A DNA stretch of 64,000 bases from Lycium barbarum (GCF_019175385.1 NC_083337.1:19949885-20013884); one strand, 5' to 3'; positions 10,625 through 22,488 are shown, counted from the first letter of the stretch. Numbers and translations are program-made. The notes: generated by a model from the letters alone, not told the origin.

Positions 10625-12330
10625 CTTAAAGTCTTTGCTTATCCTCAAGCAAATCAAAACCAAAATCTCAAGAATGCAATGGAGTTTCAAAACAATCAAG
10701 CGACAACACGCAAGCCTCAATAAGTGACTCAAAACCACTAGCTTACTAGATATGCTCATTTGACTCAACTTGGAATTTTTCAACATCACCAATCTATCGT
10801 AATCCATATGCCCTCACAAGGAAAGAAGTCCCAAAATCACTATATTCACAACAACAACACAAGGGACATATACACAAGGTCACTCACACTCAACAAAGAA
10901 ATTATAGTGCTAACAAATATCACACCATAAGCATACCCTTATTTTCAATCATCACTAACTCAAGAACATTCGGTTGGAGATCACATAGGGACTTTTTAAG
11001 CTTGTAATGTAGGCTTAGGGAAGAGTAGGATAAGTATTTGGGATACAAGTGACTACGCCCTCGTTGAACACTACACAATACCTTTTGTCCACTTTCCTCT
11101 TCATTTCAAAACATCACTCCTTCCTTTGCATACTAGTTTCCCCAATTATTCCAACTTCGTTTTGTGAAATCATTTTCTTGATTTCTATTTTTTTTTGGCA
11201 CAAAAAGTTTGCTACGTTTTTGTATTTTACAAATTTTCTTCCTTTCTTTTGACTTTTCCACTACACCAAACTTCACCACTTCTCAAGCAACACTAACACC
11301 CCCAACTTAGGCTTTTGGCCTCAAATTCACAATTTCATGTTCAAGGAGGGAAAGGTTCAAAAGAGACACTTTTCATCAAAAAGGGTAAAGACTTGTAATG
11401 TGGCAATTAAAGAAAAGGTCATAGGCTCAAATGGGGTTACTAGTGATATTATTTATGCAATGGTAGGCTGGAAAGGCTAAAGAGGCTTTTTTCAAAAATC
11501 ACAAAGGTAGCCCAAGGTCATCTCTCCAACCAACATAATCAAAATTAGCATTGAAAGACTAACCGGGCAAGTTCTAGATGATAAAAGTAAATACAAGAAT
11601 TATTCAACAAACACTCACCACACATGGCATATGAACTAGTCAAGATGGATCAATTTTACTTCCTAAGCAAGAACAAATAGAGCAATATCTCATCATCCCA
11701 AATAAAACTCATCTAGTAGGTAAAGAGTCACAAAATTAGCCAAAAGGTTGTCACAAAGATCATTCCTTCTATGCATCTTGCTTCTCTTTTCACTTAAAAT
11801 TCCACTTGGAGGGGTATGTTCAATTAAACGCTTCACATGCAAGAGACTAACTCTATTAGTACCAAACAAGTCAAGAGTTTCCACAATTTTTCCTCAAAGG
11901 ATCACCTACACCTAAACTACAAGACTAATTAAAGAAGGTAAGAAAGAAAATAAAATAATAAAAGTGACTAATCCACAACATGCCAACAAAACAAAACATA
12001 AAATAGTTTGAGGGCAATTAATTTTTTTAGTCAGCACCTGCGACTCGCAGGCATGACTTGCGGTTCGCAGGTGATGTCACCTGATTTTGTTTTGTACTGT
12101 CAGCACCTGCGAAACTTTTGTTTTCCAGTAGCAAGTATTGGTTTGGGGCTGCTCCGAAAACCCGACCTGCTCAAAACAACTCCAAAAATTCTAAAACTTT
12201 GTGGTTTAGTCAAAAATAATCTACTAAGCTATTCTAAAAAAGAAAATTTCAAAAACGACTTAAAATTTTGAGAACGATGGGTTGCCTCCCACCAAGCGCT
12301 TAAGTTAACGTCGCGGCACGACGGTTGCCT
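10625..12330 (-). other. 3' non-coding interior of copy 1
   Basis: No supported gene. Rich in A/C on the plus strand. It holds a small word patch at 12030-12118 and, at 11987-11996, the unoccupied CAAAACAAAA site that carries a 204-bp insertion in copy 2. Relative to copy 2, about 115 bp is missing near 10655. Confidence 0.7.
12030..12118. repeat. Internal word patch, AGG form
   Basis: GCGACTCGCAGG, GCGGTTCGCAGGT, CACCTG and CACCTGCG inside the element body, not in an LTR. The copy-2 equivalent at 41727-41770 keeps the same CGCAGG word. Confidence 0.7.
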
Positions 12331-13653
12331 TTACCACTTTTCCCTCCACTTGGAGGACATGAATTTGCGCCCCAACTTTGAATCAAGATTCCGGTGATGC
12401 TTGTGAGGCGGTGGTAGGAAAGCAAAGAGGCCAACTCTCGGGTGTCGCATTTTGCACTTCTTGGCCTGTAAGTGAGGCACGCCATTTTGTCTTCTTGGCA
12501 TAGCAAACTTCAAAATGAAAACGCTTTCTTCTTCATCTCCAAAATTCTCCATAGGCTCGGTTAGTTCAACTTCCATTTCACTAACCAGGCATAATGTTGA
12601 TAAATGGCTGGAATGTGGTCTAAGGCGCTCCATTTTAAAATTCGCTCCATTTTTGACATCCTCACCCACAAATGAACTAGAGTCCTCAAAAATTATTTTG
12701 TGAACCCTTTTATTCAACTCTAGTAGCATTTCTTCAACTTCGGCATCTTACATTATTTTTGGGTTGGTCGGTTGGCAATTCATCATTAGCTCTTGAAAAT
12801 CAATCTTGACCACTTTTTCATTGGAAACTAACTTAAAACTACTATCCATGACTATTTGATGTTGAGTATTGCATACCTCAACTTTTGCATTCAGTTCGGT
12901 TTTCAAGTCATGGATAGCAATTTCATGTTTCTTCAACTCTTGACTTTGCTCAACATGGATTTTTAAAAATTCTCCCATCATCCTCGAAATGCCTTCACGG
13001 TGATCCCCATAGGCTTCAAGTTGTTGAGCTTGAGTCATAAGCCAATCTTGGCTCATAATTTCCACTTTGTCAAGGCCTTCTTCAAGTTGAGAGTCATTCA
13101 AAGCTTGTAAAAATCCACCCTTGGAGAAATTCATGTTTTGGCCACTTTCTTGTCTACTTTCAACACCCTCAAGTTGTTGAGCATTATGAGCCTGAACCAA
13201 TAATTTCATTTGATCCTCCAAGGTATGAATAGCTTTGTCATTGCAATTAATTACTTGCCTCAAGTCATCAAGTGGTTGCCTCAAGTCCTTAACCGCTAAG
13301 TCCTATTTTTCCACTTTTTCAAGGATGGTCTCCAACATGAGCATTATCCTCTCATTTTGAGCATTTGAGGCTTCTTCCACTTTCATATCCCTACTATCAT
13401 CAAAATCAAAACTAGAATAGTCATAGTGGGGTTTCGGGGAAGGGAAGGACAAATAAGCACAATTATCCCAATGACCATTTTTACCACCACACCTATCACA
13501 AATACTCCACTCATAGGTTTGGGATTGTGCGCACAATCCGCCCCCGGGAGAATTCAAACAATTTTTTCATGAGTGTGGTGCTCCACAATAAAGACAAGGG
13601 TCATCAAAGTATGAACAACTACCATCCGACCAATTTTTATTATATGATGCCAT
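12331..13653 (-). pseudogene. Gag-like zinc-knuckle/coiled-coil protein, copy 1 (3 nonsense codons)
   Basis: One reading frame of about 440 codons starting at the ATG at 13653, where the protein begins MASYNKNW. Residues about 19-35 form a knuckle of the C-x2-C-x3-H-x4-C kind, followed by a second Cys/His cluster (C-x2-C-x5-H-x3-C, in the part translated from 13510-13470). The middle (about 13320-12750) is heptad-rich and rich in Glu, Gln and Leu, a likely coiled coil. The C-terminal 130 residues are basic and end in KWREKW. The frame is interrupted by TGA in the first knuckle (Trp in copy 2), TAG near 13300 (CAG in copy 2) and TAA near 12747 (CAA in copy 2). A role as a gag or packaging protein is inferred from position and the knuckles; I do not recognise the full protein. 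Confidence 0.7.
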
Positions 13654-13778
13654 TTTGTTTTTTAATTTATTTTATATAAAAATCAAATAATGCAACGAAA
13701 CAACAACACAAATATTCACAAGTTTGGACCAAAGCAAGCAATCTTAAATCCCAAACTAACTCAAATAGGCCAAATTGT

Positions 13779-13796
13779 TCCCCGACAACGGCGCCA
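13779..13796 (-). promoter_or_regulatory. Primer-binding site of copy 1
   Basis: Minus strand TGGCGCCGTTGTCGGGGA, four bases inside the LTR. This type is used by Athila/Tat-like elements. Confidence 0.85.
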
Positions 13797-13800
13797 AAAT

Positions 13801-15207
13801 TGATAACGTCCAAATCCACTCCTCAAAGAGAAAGTGTACACGGTCGTATGCAATATAATTTACCCAACTATGCATCGGGGTCGATCCCACAGGGAACAAT
13901 ATACTAGGCGATTAAGAAAGTGAGGAACTTTCACTTACCAAGCTAAGCCAAACGATAGATAATATTTTGGTTTTTTGAGAAAATTATAACTAATGCGGAA
14001 ATGTAAACTAACCTAGAAAGCAAGTATAATGATCAATGGCCACAAGCATGGATACAAGAAACTCTTAAGTAACGATCCAATGTATTTTATGATTTTACAA
14101 CTAAGAGCCGGTTTGTGTTGATAGATAAGGATTTCTAAAATCTCATTGAAAGTCTTCCAACCAAATCAATGAATTTCACTCTAAGCTTTTCCAAGCCTTA
14201 GAGTGTGATATTAGGCACAATCAATTTAACCTCAAGTAACTATCCTCTTCCTAGCTCAAGTTATTAGATGGGTTTAATGACCCAAATTCTTGTTAATTAA
14301 TCTTTCCCAACCTAGATTTCCTCTTCCGAGCTCAATCAAAATAAATGGGCGAGTCTTAGGGTTAGCTAATCCCTTAAGAAACATTAAAGAACAAGATTAA
14401 TTAAAACAACAAAGATCCACTTCAATAACAATAAAAATCATTCAATACATAAACATAACAAGAGTTTTAAACCAACACTTGATAATGAATAATATCATAA
14501 ACAAGATTCAAGTAATGGAATAAAATACAACACCCTTAAATAAGCAATACAAAGCAAGGAATTGAAGAAAGGGTTGAGAAATTTATCATTAACGAGCTCC
14601 AATCATCTCCTCCAAAGGTGTGGTGTAAAACCCTAGCTACAAAGCTTGTGTTGAATGGCCAAAGATATGTTGTACAAACCCCAAAAGAGTATTTATAACA
14701 TTCCAAAAACGGGAACAAAATCTGGACAAAAATACCCTGCGTGCACAACGTGCGTCTCGCAGGTTGTATCGCATGTTCAACCTGCGATTCGCAGGTTGTG
14801 CAAAACTCTCGCAGGTCTTGCAATGTACAGAGATGACTTGCAGCACATGCGGTCATGGATGCGTCTCGCAGGTGGTACCTGTGTCTCGCAGGTGATGCTC
14901 GTAGATGCTGCATCCAATTTCTTCAGATTTCGAAAATCTCTGTACAAACTTGCTGCAGAACATGCGACTCGCATGTGTGACCTGCCACTCGCATGTGTGA
15001 CCTGCCACTCGCAGGTCACGCTTCTTCTATTTATGCTTGTTTTGCTCTATTTTGCTCTATTTTGGTCCATTTTGCTCTGTTATGCTCTCCGGACATTTTA
15101 TCCTACAAAACGACATAAATGCACGAAAAGTAACACCAAAAGTGCTTGAAGAGTTACAAAAGCTTAAGAAATTAGCATCGAATATCCCATGATTTCCCGG
15201 CACATCA
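13801..15207 (-). repeat. 5' LTR of copy 1
   Basis: 1,407 bp, plus-strand ends TGATAACGTC and GGCACATCA. Minus-strand TATA-like TATAAATAC at 14689-14699. It pairs with 9198-10614. Confidence 0.92.
14733..15019. repeat. Word patch: CTCGCAGGT type (copy 1, right LTR)
   Basis: Same words as 10130-10415, with small differences (for example one GCGGCTCGC/GCGACTCGC unit is missing), showing that the patch drifts even between LTRs of one element. Confidence 0.85.
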
Positions 15208-17057
15208 GGCTTACTTGAGTAGACTCCGATTAGTATTTCATAATTATGCAATAGAAGGTGATGGAGAAAGAATGCCTAGGTCTTCGGACAAGAAGGTGGG
15301 ATGTTTATTCTAGGTTGACATTTTTTATTCAAGTTTGTTGTCATTAATATTTCATCGAGTTTGCCTTACTAGTTGTGGGTATTGGTTGGTATTATTTCAT
15401 CAAGTTCTTTCCATTTGAATATGTACTATTAGTGTTGCTTACTTACCAATTTGGTTAGACTTCGGTTAGCAAATCACAGGTAGAGTTAGTGATTGTTGGA
15501 GAAAGCATGTGAACCTTCAGGGATGGAGTTGGGATAGAATGCTTAGGTTGGTATTGTTGTTAACTATGTCTTGTCGCCTTATTGGGTTCTATTGAGTTGT
15601 TTCTTACTTGTGAGTTGTTGGTTTGTATCCACGTGATTGATTCTAGAATAGATGCTTAGTGATTACTGGGTAATTTGTATAGAAATATTGGTATCAAGGA
15701 TTTGTATTGTTACATAGAATCCATATTTGAATAGATTGGACTCGTTTGGAAGCTCAAATGATGGGTAATGCTGTGGATTGACTTTTCAAGCTTGGGAATT
15801 AAGGGAAGTTGAGACTTACTAGACTCTTTATGAATAGTTTGTGTTGGCTAATATAGTTAATAGGCATAATGGGGGTATTGGGGGTCCAGTACTCATGAGG
15901 TAACAACACTTGTGCGGGTACTGGTACCATGGTATGGGTAAATTAATGAAAATGGAATAATTGTGAATTGTAATGAATGGCAAGCATATGGGCATTTGTT
16001 GGTAGTTGTTAAATCTACTTGATTAGCTTGGTTGTTGATAAAATGGGCTAATGATAGCCATACTTTTTGAATACTTGTCATATTTGATTTGTTGTGCATT
16101 GATCACTCTACTCTCATTTAATACATGAAAAAGGAACTATCTTTGGCATTGGCATGACATTATTGTACTCATATTCATTTCAAACTTCATATGATATCAC
16201 TGTCTTATTTATTAATGAATTATATGGGATGGTCCATGGTGGTCGATAGGATATGGTATTAGTTAGAGTGACGATGACATGAGAGCCTATTTCCTGGATA
16301 CCCGATGTCATCTGGAAGATCTAGCATTACGGGTGAGTATATTCCCCCGTGAATTATGTGAAACCTACTACAGGAGCATGTGTATACTAGTGCATATTTG
16401 TCATTTCATTGTATTACACTTGAATTAAATATCATACTTACTTGATGCATTAACATTATGCGACTCTTATATGAATTATTGGAAAGAACTGAGCTTCTAT
16501 GACTTAACTGAATTGTGGACTTTCTACTCTGAATTCCTTAAGTGATTATAATCAGTATAATTGGTTTCTAACGAAGTGTGGAAGTAAGTATTGAAAGGAA
16601 CAATTCTCGTCATCGCTTCAGTTTAGGGTAGGTCAATGATGCTGCTGAGTACACGTGTTTCTCCGTACTCACTCTACACTTGTTGCACCCTTTTCTATGC
16701 ATGTCATATTCCAAGTTCGAATAGTGGACGAGTTCCCGCCGACTAATGAGGCAGTTCTTCGGAGTTTTCAGTGTGAGCTGCTGGCTAATCTGCAGCACTA
16801 GAATCTATCTCTAACTTACTTTTCTGTCTTTATCGTTCCGACAGTATTTGTAGTATTCAAACTTATATTCCGGATTTGGTAGCTTTTATACTTATGACTT
16901 CTAGGTTTTGGGGGAGATGTATGACTTAGACTTCTTTATATTATGAGAGTGAGACTTGTTATTTGCTTATGGATTGTTTCTTTTAAATTCCGCTTATAAA
17001 TTATGTTGAAGGATTTTAAATCTTACTTGGGTTCACCTACGGGTTTTGGGTTAGTGC
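15208..17057 (+). mobile_element. LTR body, right part, after copy-1 insertion
   Basis: Begins with the right TSD GGCTT and continues the sequence interrupted at 9197 (the TAGACTCCGATTAG phrase matches 4460-4475). No gene. It ends with CACCTACGGGTTTTGGGTTAGTGC, split over 17034-17057, next to the TGTCACGACCC end of the following LTR. Confidence 0.6.
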
Positions 17058-17220
17058 TGTCACGACCCAAATCTGGAGAGGCATGGCCGGCACTCGGTGC
17101 CGCACTAGGCCCGAGCGAACTACTCTAAATCTATATCTCAGGAGGTGTAGCCCTCAACTTAGGCTGATAGGGCTTATCTACACACAAACAATGACAACGA
17201 GCCGGCAAGGCCACAATCTG

Positions 17221-17241
17221 GATATATATATATATATATAT
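17221..17241. repeat. TA microsatellite
   Basis: About ten TA dinucleotides; it generates a meaningless Tyr-Ile reading frame. Confidence 0.9.
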
Positions 17242-18838
17242 ACTTATCTGAACTGGGCACACATACCCAAAACATGGATACACAACTGAGCAAGCCGACG
17301 AGGCTACTATGATCGTACAAAGCCAACAGTACCCAAACAGACATATGCAAACCGACAAGGCTGTCACACAAACACACTATATACAGGACTAGTCTACAAG
17401 CCTCTAAGAATAGCATAACTGTACCATGGTCAGGACAAGGCCCTGGCCTACCCATCCAATTTGTAGTCACAAAAGAAAGACTCCAAAAGACCTGGCAACT
17501 CCGAACAAAGGGAGCTCACCAATCCGCTGATATCAGATCCTGTCTACTGGAAAGGTCTACCAGTCTGTCTATCTGTACCTACAGGCATGAATGCAGCGCC
17601 TCGGGTAAAAGGGACGTCAGTACAAACCAATGTACCGAGTATGTAATGCAATAGATAACTGAAAATGAAACTGAACTGAAAATGAAACTGAACTGAAAAC
17701 GCAACAATCTGGAGGCCAAAGAATGCCCTGAATATTTCATCTAACTTGTCTCATATGAAATGCAATACAATAATATCGTATATCCCTCTGACCAAGTGGC
17801 CAGACAACTGTAAACTCTCACTGACTCGTCGGCCAAGAAATACTGTCTCACTGACCAAGGGGCCAGACTAAAAAAAATGTCTCACTGACTAAGTGGCTAG
17901 GCTAATAAAATATATGTATAGCATGATGTATATCCTGTATATGCTGCAAGTGTAAAGCTATAACATATCTCTCTCATTCTCTTTCTAAGATCAAGAATGT
18001 AAGAAGATAACGAGAATCTCTCAGAAGTACAAACAATACTAAGGAAGTTGTTTATCGCTAAGACAAGCTCTAATCAATAAGTTTCTCTTTATATGATTCA
18101 GTAGGCTTTTGTCGGATATCGGATCATGCCAAGGAAAAGAAAGAATAGACATTACATACCTCATCGTCCACTTAACTACTAAACTTCTATCCTCTCAGTC
18201 TTGCAAATCTACATTCAAGATGATTTACATTAAGGTTAAGTCGTTGGAACACTCATAAGGTCAAACTAAATTGATTGGTAAGCTAACAAAAATCGAGCAG
18301 CATTTCCCCTATATCACCTACTTCATCCAAACTCCATAACAGCTCCCAAACAACAATAACAACATCAACAATAGGATAGCTAAGAGATTACATTCAAATT
18401 AGACCCAAATCACTCCCAAAATTTACTTCCAAATTCCATCCATAGCCAACAACTACAACACAATAATTTTTGACCTTTCTACCATGATTCTTTTCACCTT
18501 TATGACTTTCTAACCTCCAAATCAACTTAATTTAAGTAACAGAGTGAAAAATGCCTTACACTTGAAGAAATTTAGCCACACATAACTTTCCTCAGGATCA
18601 AATTCACCAGAACTCCAAGTAGAAGCAAGAACAACTACCTTCTACGAACTAGTTTAGGGTTTCAAGGTTTTGTCTTCTCTTGGAATAGCTTGGGATGATT
18701 TGGAATGTTTATGGGTGTTTGAGAGAGCTTAGGAGGTCTAGAAAAATCTGTTTTAGTGAAAATTATGAACCTAAGTCGTGTCCCTTTAATATATAATCAA
18801 GGAACAAAATCTCTACTGCCTCAATTTCATGTTACACT

Positions 18839-18975
18839 TTCACGACCGTGAAATATTTCACTAGCTGTGAAAGTTTCCGGGAAACTGCTCCAGAAACTCC
18901 TCCCTACTTCCACCATTTCACGGTGGCAAAACACTAATTTCACGGTCCATCAAATTATTCACGGTCCGTGAAACT
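18839..18975. repeat. Word patch: TTTCACGGTCCGTGAAA type
   Basis: TTCACGACCGTGAAA, ATTTCAC, TGTGAAAG, ATTTCACGGT, TTTCACGGTCC and TTCACGGTCCGTGAAAC at uneven spacing. Each full word is its own inverted repeat. Confidence 0.8.
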
Positions 18976-19352
18976 GTCCCGTACTTCTCATTGGAAAGAA
19001 GACTCGTTGAACTTGAATTTACATAGGTTATGCATTTCATAACTCCTCATATTCTTGGAGATATACCTCTCTCAAGTTGGACCAAAAATATTATCCAAAA
19101 ATTTGCCAAGTTTTCCTAAAGTTTCGACAAACTTAATTTATTTGATTCGCTTGTTCTCCAATCCTTCCATAACTTACTAAACATAAGCATAAACCCTCAT
19201 AACCATAAGATAGGCATGTATAATCTCATATAACCTTGAAGATAACTCCGGTGGCCAAGACTAGGACAACTAACATCCAACGAATCTCAACGTACAAAAC
19301 TACGAGGTGTAATAATTGCCCTCACAGCACATTGGAATTTTGGGTCATGACA

Positions 19353-19930
19353 TTTCGAATCAAGTTAAGAAGTATTAATCAAATTTGAATTTTAGGTTAC
19401 ACTAGGGTTCTTCCTATCTCTTGGTTAAACTCATTAGATGAGGTTTAAAGCTCCAAATCATGATAATTAATCTAACACAACCTTGATCTGCCTCTTTCGA
19501 GTTTAAATCAAAGTAAATGGGCAAGTCCTGTGGTTATCTAATCCTCTTGAAAACATTGAAGAACAAGTTTAATAATTAAAGTAACAAAACTATTATGTAA
19601 TAATAATAAATAATGATTAATTAAAAATATTTATAGCCCAAAGAAAACCTTTTACAAACTCTGCCAAAACTATCGTTTCCCATTTTGCTACCCATTCTGG
19701 GGTCAGCAAAATGGTCCAAACTTTCAGTCCAATTCCGCTACTCATTTTATGATCAGCATGACTGTTCCGCCCTCAACAAAATGGTCCCTTTTTCAATTTT
19801 TGTGACCTTTGACACTTCAACTCCAAATTCCTAAAAACACAAAATAAACATAAGAAATGATAAAAACTAAGTTAAAATGTTAGAAAATCTTAAGTAGGGT
19901 ATGAAAAACATGTAATTCCACATCACATCA
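19353..19930 (-). mobile_element. Diverged LTR fragment of the copy-1 family
   Basis: Phrases such as TTAGATGAGG, CCTCTTTCGAGTTTAAATCAAA, AATGGGCAAGTCC, and a final CACATCACATCA follow the order seen in the LTRs at 9198 and 38598. Its 5' half is missing against the preceding LTR. In the place of the CGCAGGT words it carries CAGCAAAATGG words (19679-19789). Confidence 0.7.
19679..19789. repeat. Word patch: CAGCAAAATGG type
   Basis: CATTTTGCTACCCATT, GGTCAGCAAAATGG, CCGCTACTCATTTT, GATCAGCATG and CAACAAAATGG. Same LTR position as the CGCAGGT patch of copy 1, different word. Confidence 0.7.
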
Positions 19931-20754
19931 CTTGACTAAGTAAGATTTGAATTTTCACTTAATCATGTTAGATACTTACTTTCCACTTGTTGCAACCCTA
20001 TATATGGCTAGGTTTAGAGAACCCGATTATGTCTATATGTTATTTCCAAGGACATTCTTCTGTATGTCCTCTTCAAAAACATTTTTAATTTATGCTTTTT
20101 CAGAAAACATACTCCCATACGTATTTTTCAAAACATCATTGATAAGCATAAGGACCAGATTCTTTTTTTTTCCTCCTCAAGACAGCTTCTTTTAGACTTC
20201 CCCCTGTCTCCCATCCGGTGCTTCTAAAATAGCACTATGTAATTTTATAAATAAGAACTAGTTTCTTTACAATGCATCCTAAGTAGCAACTGAATATCTG
20301 TGCATCTTTCTTTATCTTCTTCCTTCCAAACATCTTGATTATTTATAATATTTGTGCATGATGCATCTAATGGGCACATGAAATGTATGAATATGAACTG
20401 AATCTTTCCCTTTTTAGCATCATGGAAAAGTAAGTCATCAACAACATCAAGTGTAATATAACAATATAAAACTCAGGGGAATTGAGGCTACACTATCATG
20501 AACATAATACAAGTGCTCAACTAACTTTATCAAGTTAAAATCTTATGAGTATTCTTTTCGCACGCTCAAATACGAAGAGGAATTCAACCATTGCATTAGA
20601 CTTTTTTTTTCTTTAGAAAACCGTTGCAACAACTATGTCTATTGTAACTTTTATAACAACTGTTCCAATAGATACAATTATTGCAACGGTTCTAATGCTA
20701 ATGAAATGATTTAGCTACAAAAGTGTCTCAATTGGACCGAAATTCCATACCAAT
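19931..20754. other. Unassigned AT-rich stretch
   Basis: No gene recognised; an 82-codon plus-strand frame at 19947-20195 is hydrophobic but has no recognisable domain and no good coding context. The only clear structure is the hairpin at 20619-20691. Confidence 0.5.
20619..20691. repeat. 26-bp arm hairpin (MITE-like)
   Basis: Left arm 20619-20644 (AACCGTTGCAACAACTATGT...) matches the reverse complement of 20666-20691 at 22 of 26 positions, with a loop of about 21 nt. Confidence 0.75.
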
Positions 20755-22108
20755 TGTAACGACCCATTTGGTCGTTATAGCGTTCTTGACCCTTTTGTCC
20801 CCGTTGAGCCTTCCCCGAGCCCTATGAGTACGATTTGGACCCACGAGGATAGGTGGTACAATTCCCGAGATGATCGGGCGAGGTTTATGATGACTTGTAC
20901 GAATTAGAGCTTGAAAAATGTTTGATCAACAGTTGACTTTTGGGTAAACAGACCTTTTTCGGGAATCTGTCGATTCTGAGAGGTCCGGATGGTCAATAGT
21001 GACTTGGTAGGATGTTCGTTTTGGTTCCCAAGGTACTTGGGAGTGTTTTGGGCTATTGGTTGGAAATTTGGTCTTTGGCCATTGGGTGTCGACCCTGTCA
21101 AATAGACCTCCATTGGGAATTTCGAGACCACGAGTGAGTCCGTAGCATGTTTTTATGTGTTAATGCATGTTTGGTTTGTATCTGTGAGGTCTAAAGTGAT
21201 TGTCAGATTTCGGGATTGGACTTGTGAAAAACTAGGATTTTCTGGTGTCTGGTGTCCACTGTAGCAATACCAGACCTTCCATAGTGGAACCGTTATAGCG
21301 GGGTCTTGGCCCGCTATAGCTGGTAATCGATGTTTGGTTGGGGCGCTACCGCGGATGGTAATCCGCTGTAATGGATGCGCTGCAGCGTACCTATTGTAGC
21401 GGACTTGAGACCGCTGCAGCAGGATTACGGGATTCCAGAATCATTAAAGGTTAGGATAAAACCCTTAAACCCCTATCATTTCATTTATCACTTTCTAAGC
21501 ATATTTGGGGAAAAGTGAAGAACTACTGGCTGAATCATCATTGTGGTAAGTTTCCTAACCTAGTATTCATTGAATTAATCTTCCTAAGCTTGAATCCATG
21601 ATAGAAATCCATTAGAATCAAAAAGGGAAAATGGGTTTTGATGATAACTTCTTGAAATGAGGTCTAAACTTTCAAAATGGAATTTGTTGATGGGCTTGAC
21701 CAATCTAATCATGAAATCTGATGAGTTCATAGCTAATAGGCTTGAATGTTCCATTTGTGTTGATTAATTTGAAGGTCGGAAAATTAGGGTTCATACCCAA
21801 ATTGGGGGTTTTGCACTAGAATCTTGAAATTAGCTTATTCTTGAGTTATTTTAGCAATTATTTAGTAGGATTGAACTCCTAGAACATGGAATTGCATATT
21901 TCACTTTCGAAATGACTGTTTTACCCTTGTGGACCCGTTTTCCGCTTTGTTCATAGTTGAATTCGACCCAAACGATAAGTATAGAAATATGGGTGTTGGT
22001 CGTATGATTTCTAATATGGAATTCGAATATGATTAGACTTTGAGTATTTCGAGGCGCAACGAAAGAGCAAGGCAAAAGTTTGATTGTTTGTGGCTCCTAC
22101 TCGTCTAC
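20755..22108 (+). mobile_element. LTR 5' part, TGTAACGACCC type
   Basis: Begins TGTAACGACCCATTTGGTCG, the same start as the minus-strand LTR at 7757. It carries a word patch at 21254-21424 and a TATA-like GGATAAAA near 21454. It is cut at 22108, inside the GTGGCTCCTACTCG phrase, by an LTR fragment of the copy-1 family. No gene. Confidence 0.65.
21254..21424. repeat. Word patch: CGCTATAGCGG type (c)
   Basis: CCACTGTAGCA, CCATAGTGG, CGTTATAGCGG, CCCGCTATAGC, CGCTACCGCGG, CCGCTGTAATGG, GCGCTGCAGCG, TTGTAGCGG and CCGCTGCAGC over 170 bp. Confidence 0.8.
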
Positions 22109-22335
22109 TGATAACGTCCAAATCCACTCCTCAAAGAGAAAGTGTACACAGTCGTATGCAATATAATTTACCCAACTATGAGTCGGGGTCGATCCCACAA
22201 TATAATAGGCGATTTAAACAAGTAAGGAATTATCACCAACTAAGCTAAGACAAACACTTTTTCAATATTTGATTTTTGGTTTGACAACTAACAAAGATAA
22301 AACTAACTAGAAAGCGGGTAAAATGATCAATGATT
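22109..22335 (-). mobile_element. LTR terminal fragment of the copy-1 family
   Basis: Starts precisely with the LTR end TGATAACGTCC and follows the LTR sequence for about 227 bp (GATCCCAC, GGCGATT, GATCAATG), with a 13-14 bp deletion after GATCCCAC. It then fuses abruptly to the gag fragment of another element at 22336. Confidence 0.85.
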
Positions 22336-22488
22336 CTCCTGATTCACGGTGTTTTGCCGGTTAAGGCCCTCCCTCGAATTAACGGGGTTCGGGTCAGCAG
22401 GATTTGGTAATCCTCGTGGTCCACTGTCTTCATTTTCGGCCACGATTTCGTTGTTGTTGACGTGACCAGATTGTCCACGGTTAGCCAT
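22336..22488 (-). pseudogene. Gag N-terminus of a gypsy-like element (truncated)
   Basis: The ATG at 22488 opens a frame beginning MANRGQSGH that is rich in Asn, Glu and Pro and runs to the junction at 22336, about 51 codons. It lies 107 bp from the LTR and 89 bp beyond the PBS, the usual place for gag. The rest of the element is missing. It would have encoded the capsid protein of the element; the subfamily cannot be fixed from this piece. Confidence 0.55.

Larger units (their letters stand above)
9198..15207 (-). mobile_element. Non-autonomous LTR retrotransposon (TR-GAG/LARD type), copy 1
   Basis: A 6,010-bp unit with two 1.4-kb LTRs (9198-10614 and 13801-15207), a PBS directly inside the right LTR (13779-13796), a purine tract inside the left LTR and a perfect 5-bp TSD (GGCTT). 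The PBS orientation puts the element on the minus strand. Its only protein frame is a gag-like zinc-knuckle ORF (12331-13653). No protease, RT, RNase H or integrase is visible, so mobilisation must have relied on an autonomous partner. The PBS type (TGGCGCCGTTG) is that of Athila/Tat-like gypsy elements. A second copy lies at 38598-44800, and LTR fragments of the family lie at 19353-19930 and 22109-22335. Confidence 0.9.
17058..19352 (-). mobile_element. LTR ending GGGTCGTGACA (minus)
   Basis: Begins TGTCACGACCCAAATC on the plus strand, the reverse complement of a Tekay/Del-like LTR 3' end. The LTR 5' end is probably at the GAGGTGTAATAATTG around 19305-19320. The last 30 bp, ending GGGTCATGACA at 19352, may be the true end of the host LTR that was split by this one. 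No PBS, coding region or clear TSD was found. It contains a TA microsatellite (17221-17241) and a word patch (18839-18975), with a TATA-like TATATATTAAAGG on the minus strand near 18785. Confidence 0.55.

Noticed and set aside
10130..15019. CRISPR-like array from regularly recurring CGCAGGT words
   Set aside because: Spacing is irregular, words are under 12 bp, and the setting is a plant LTR.
17058..19352. DNA transposon with inverted ends TGTCACGACCC...GGGTCATGACA
   Set aside because: Similarity is limited to about 14 bp, no matching 8-9 bp target duplication is present, and the ends are those of Tekay/Del-like LTRs. The last 30 bp more likely belong to the host LTR.
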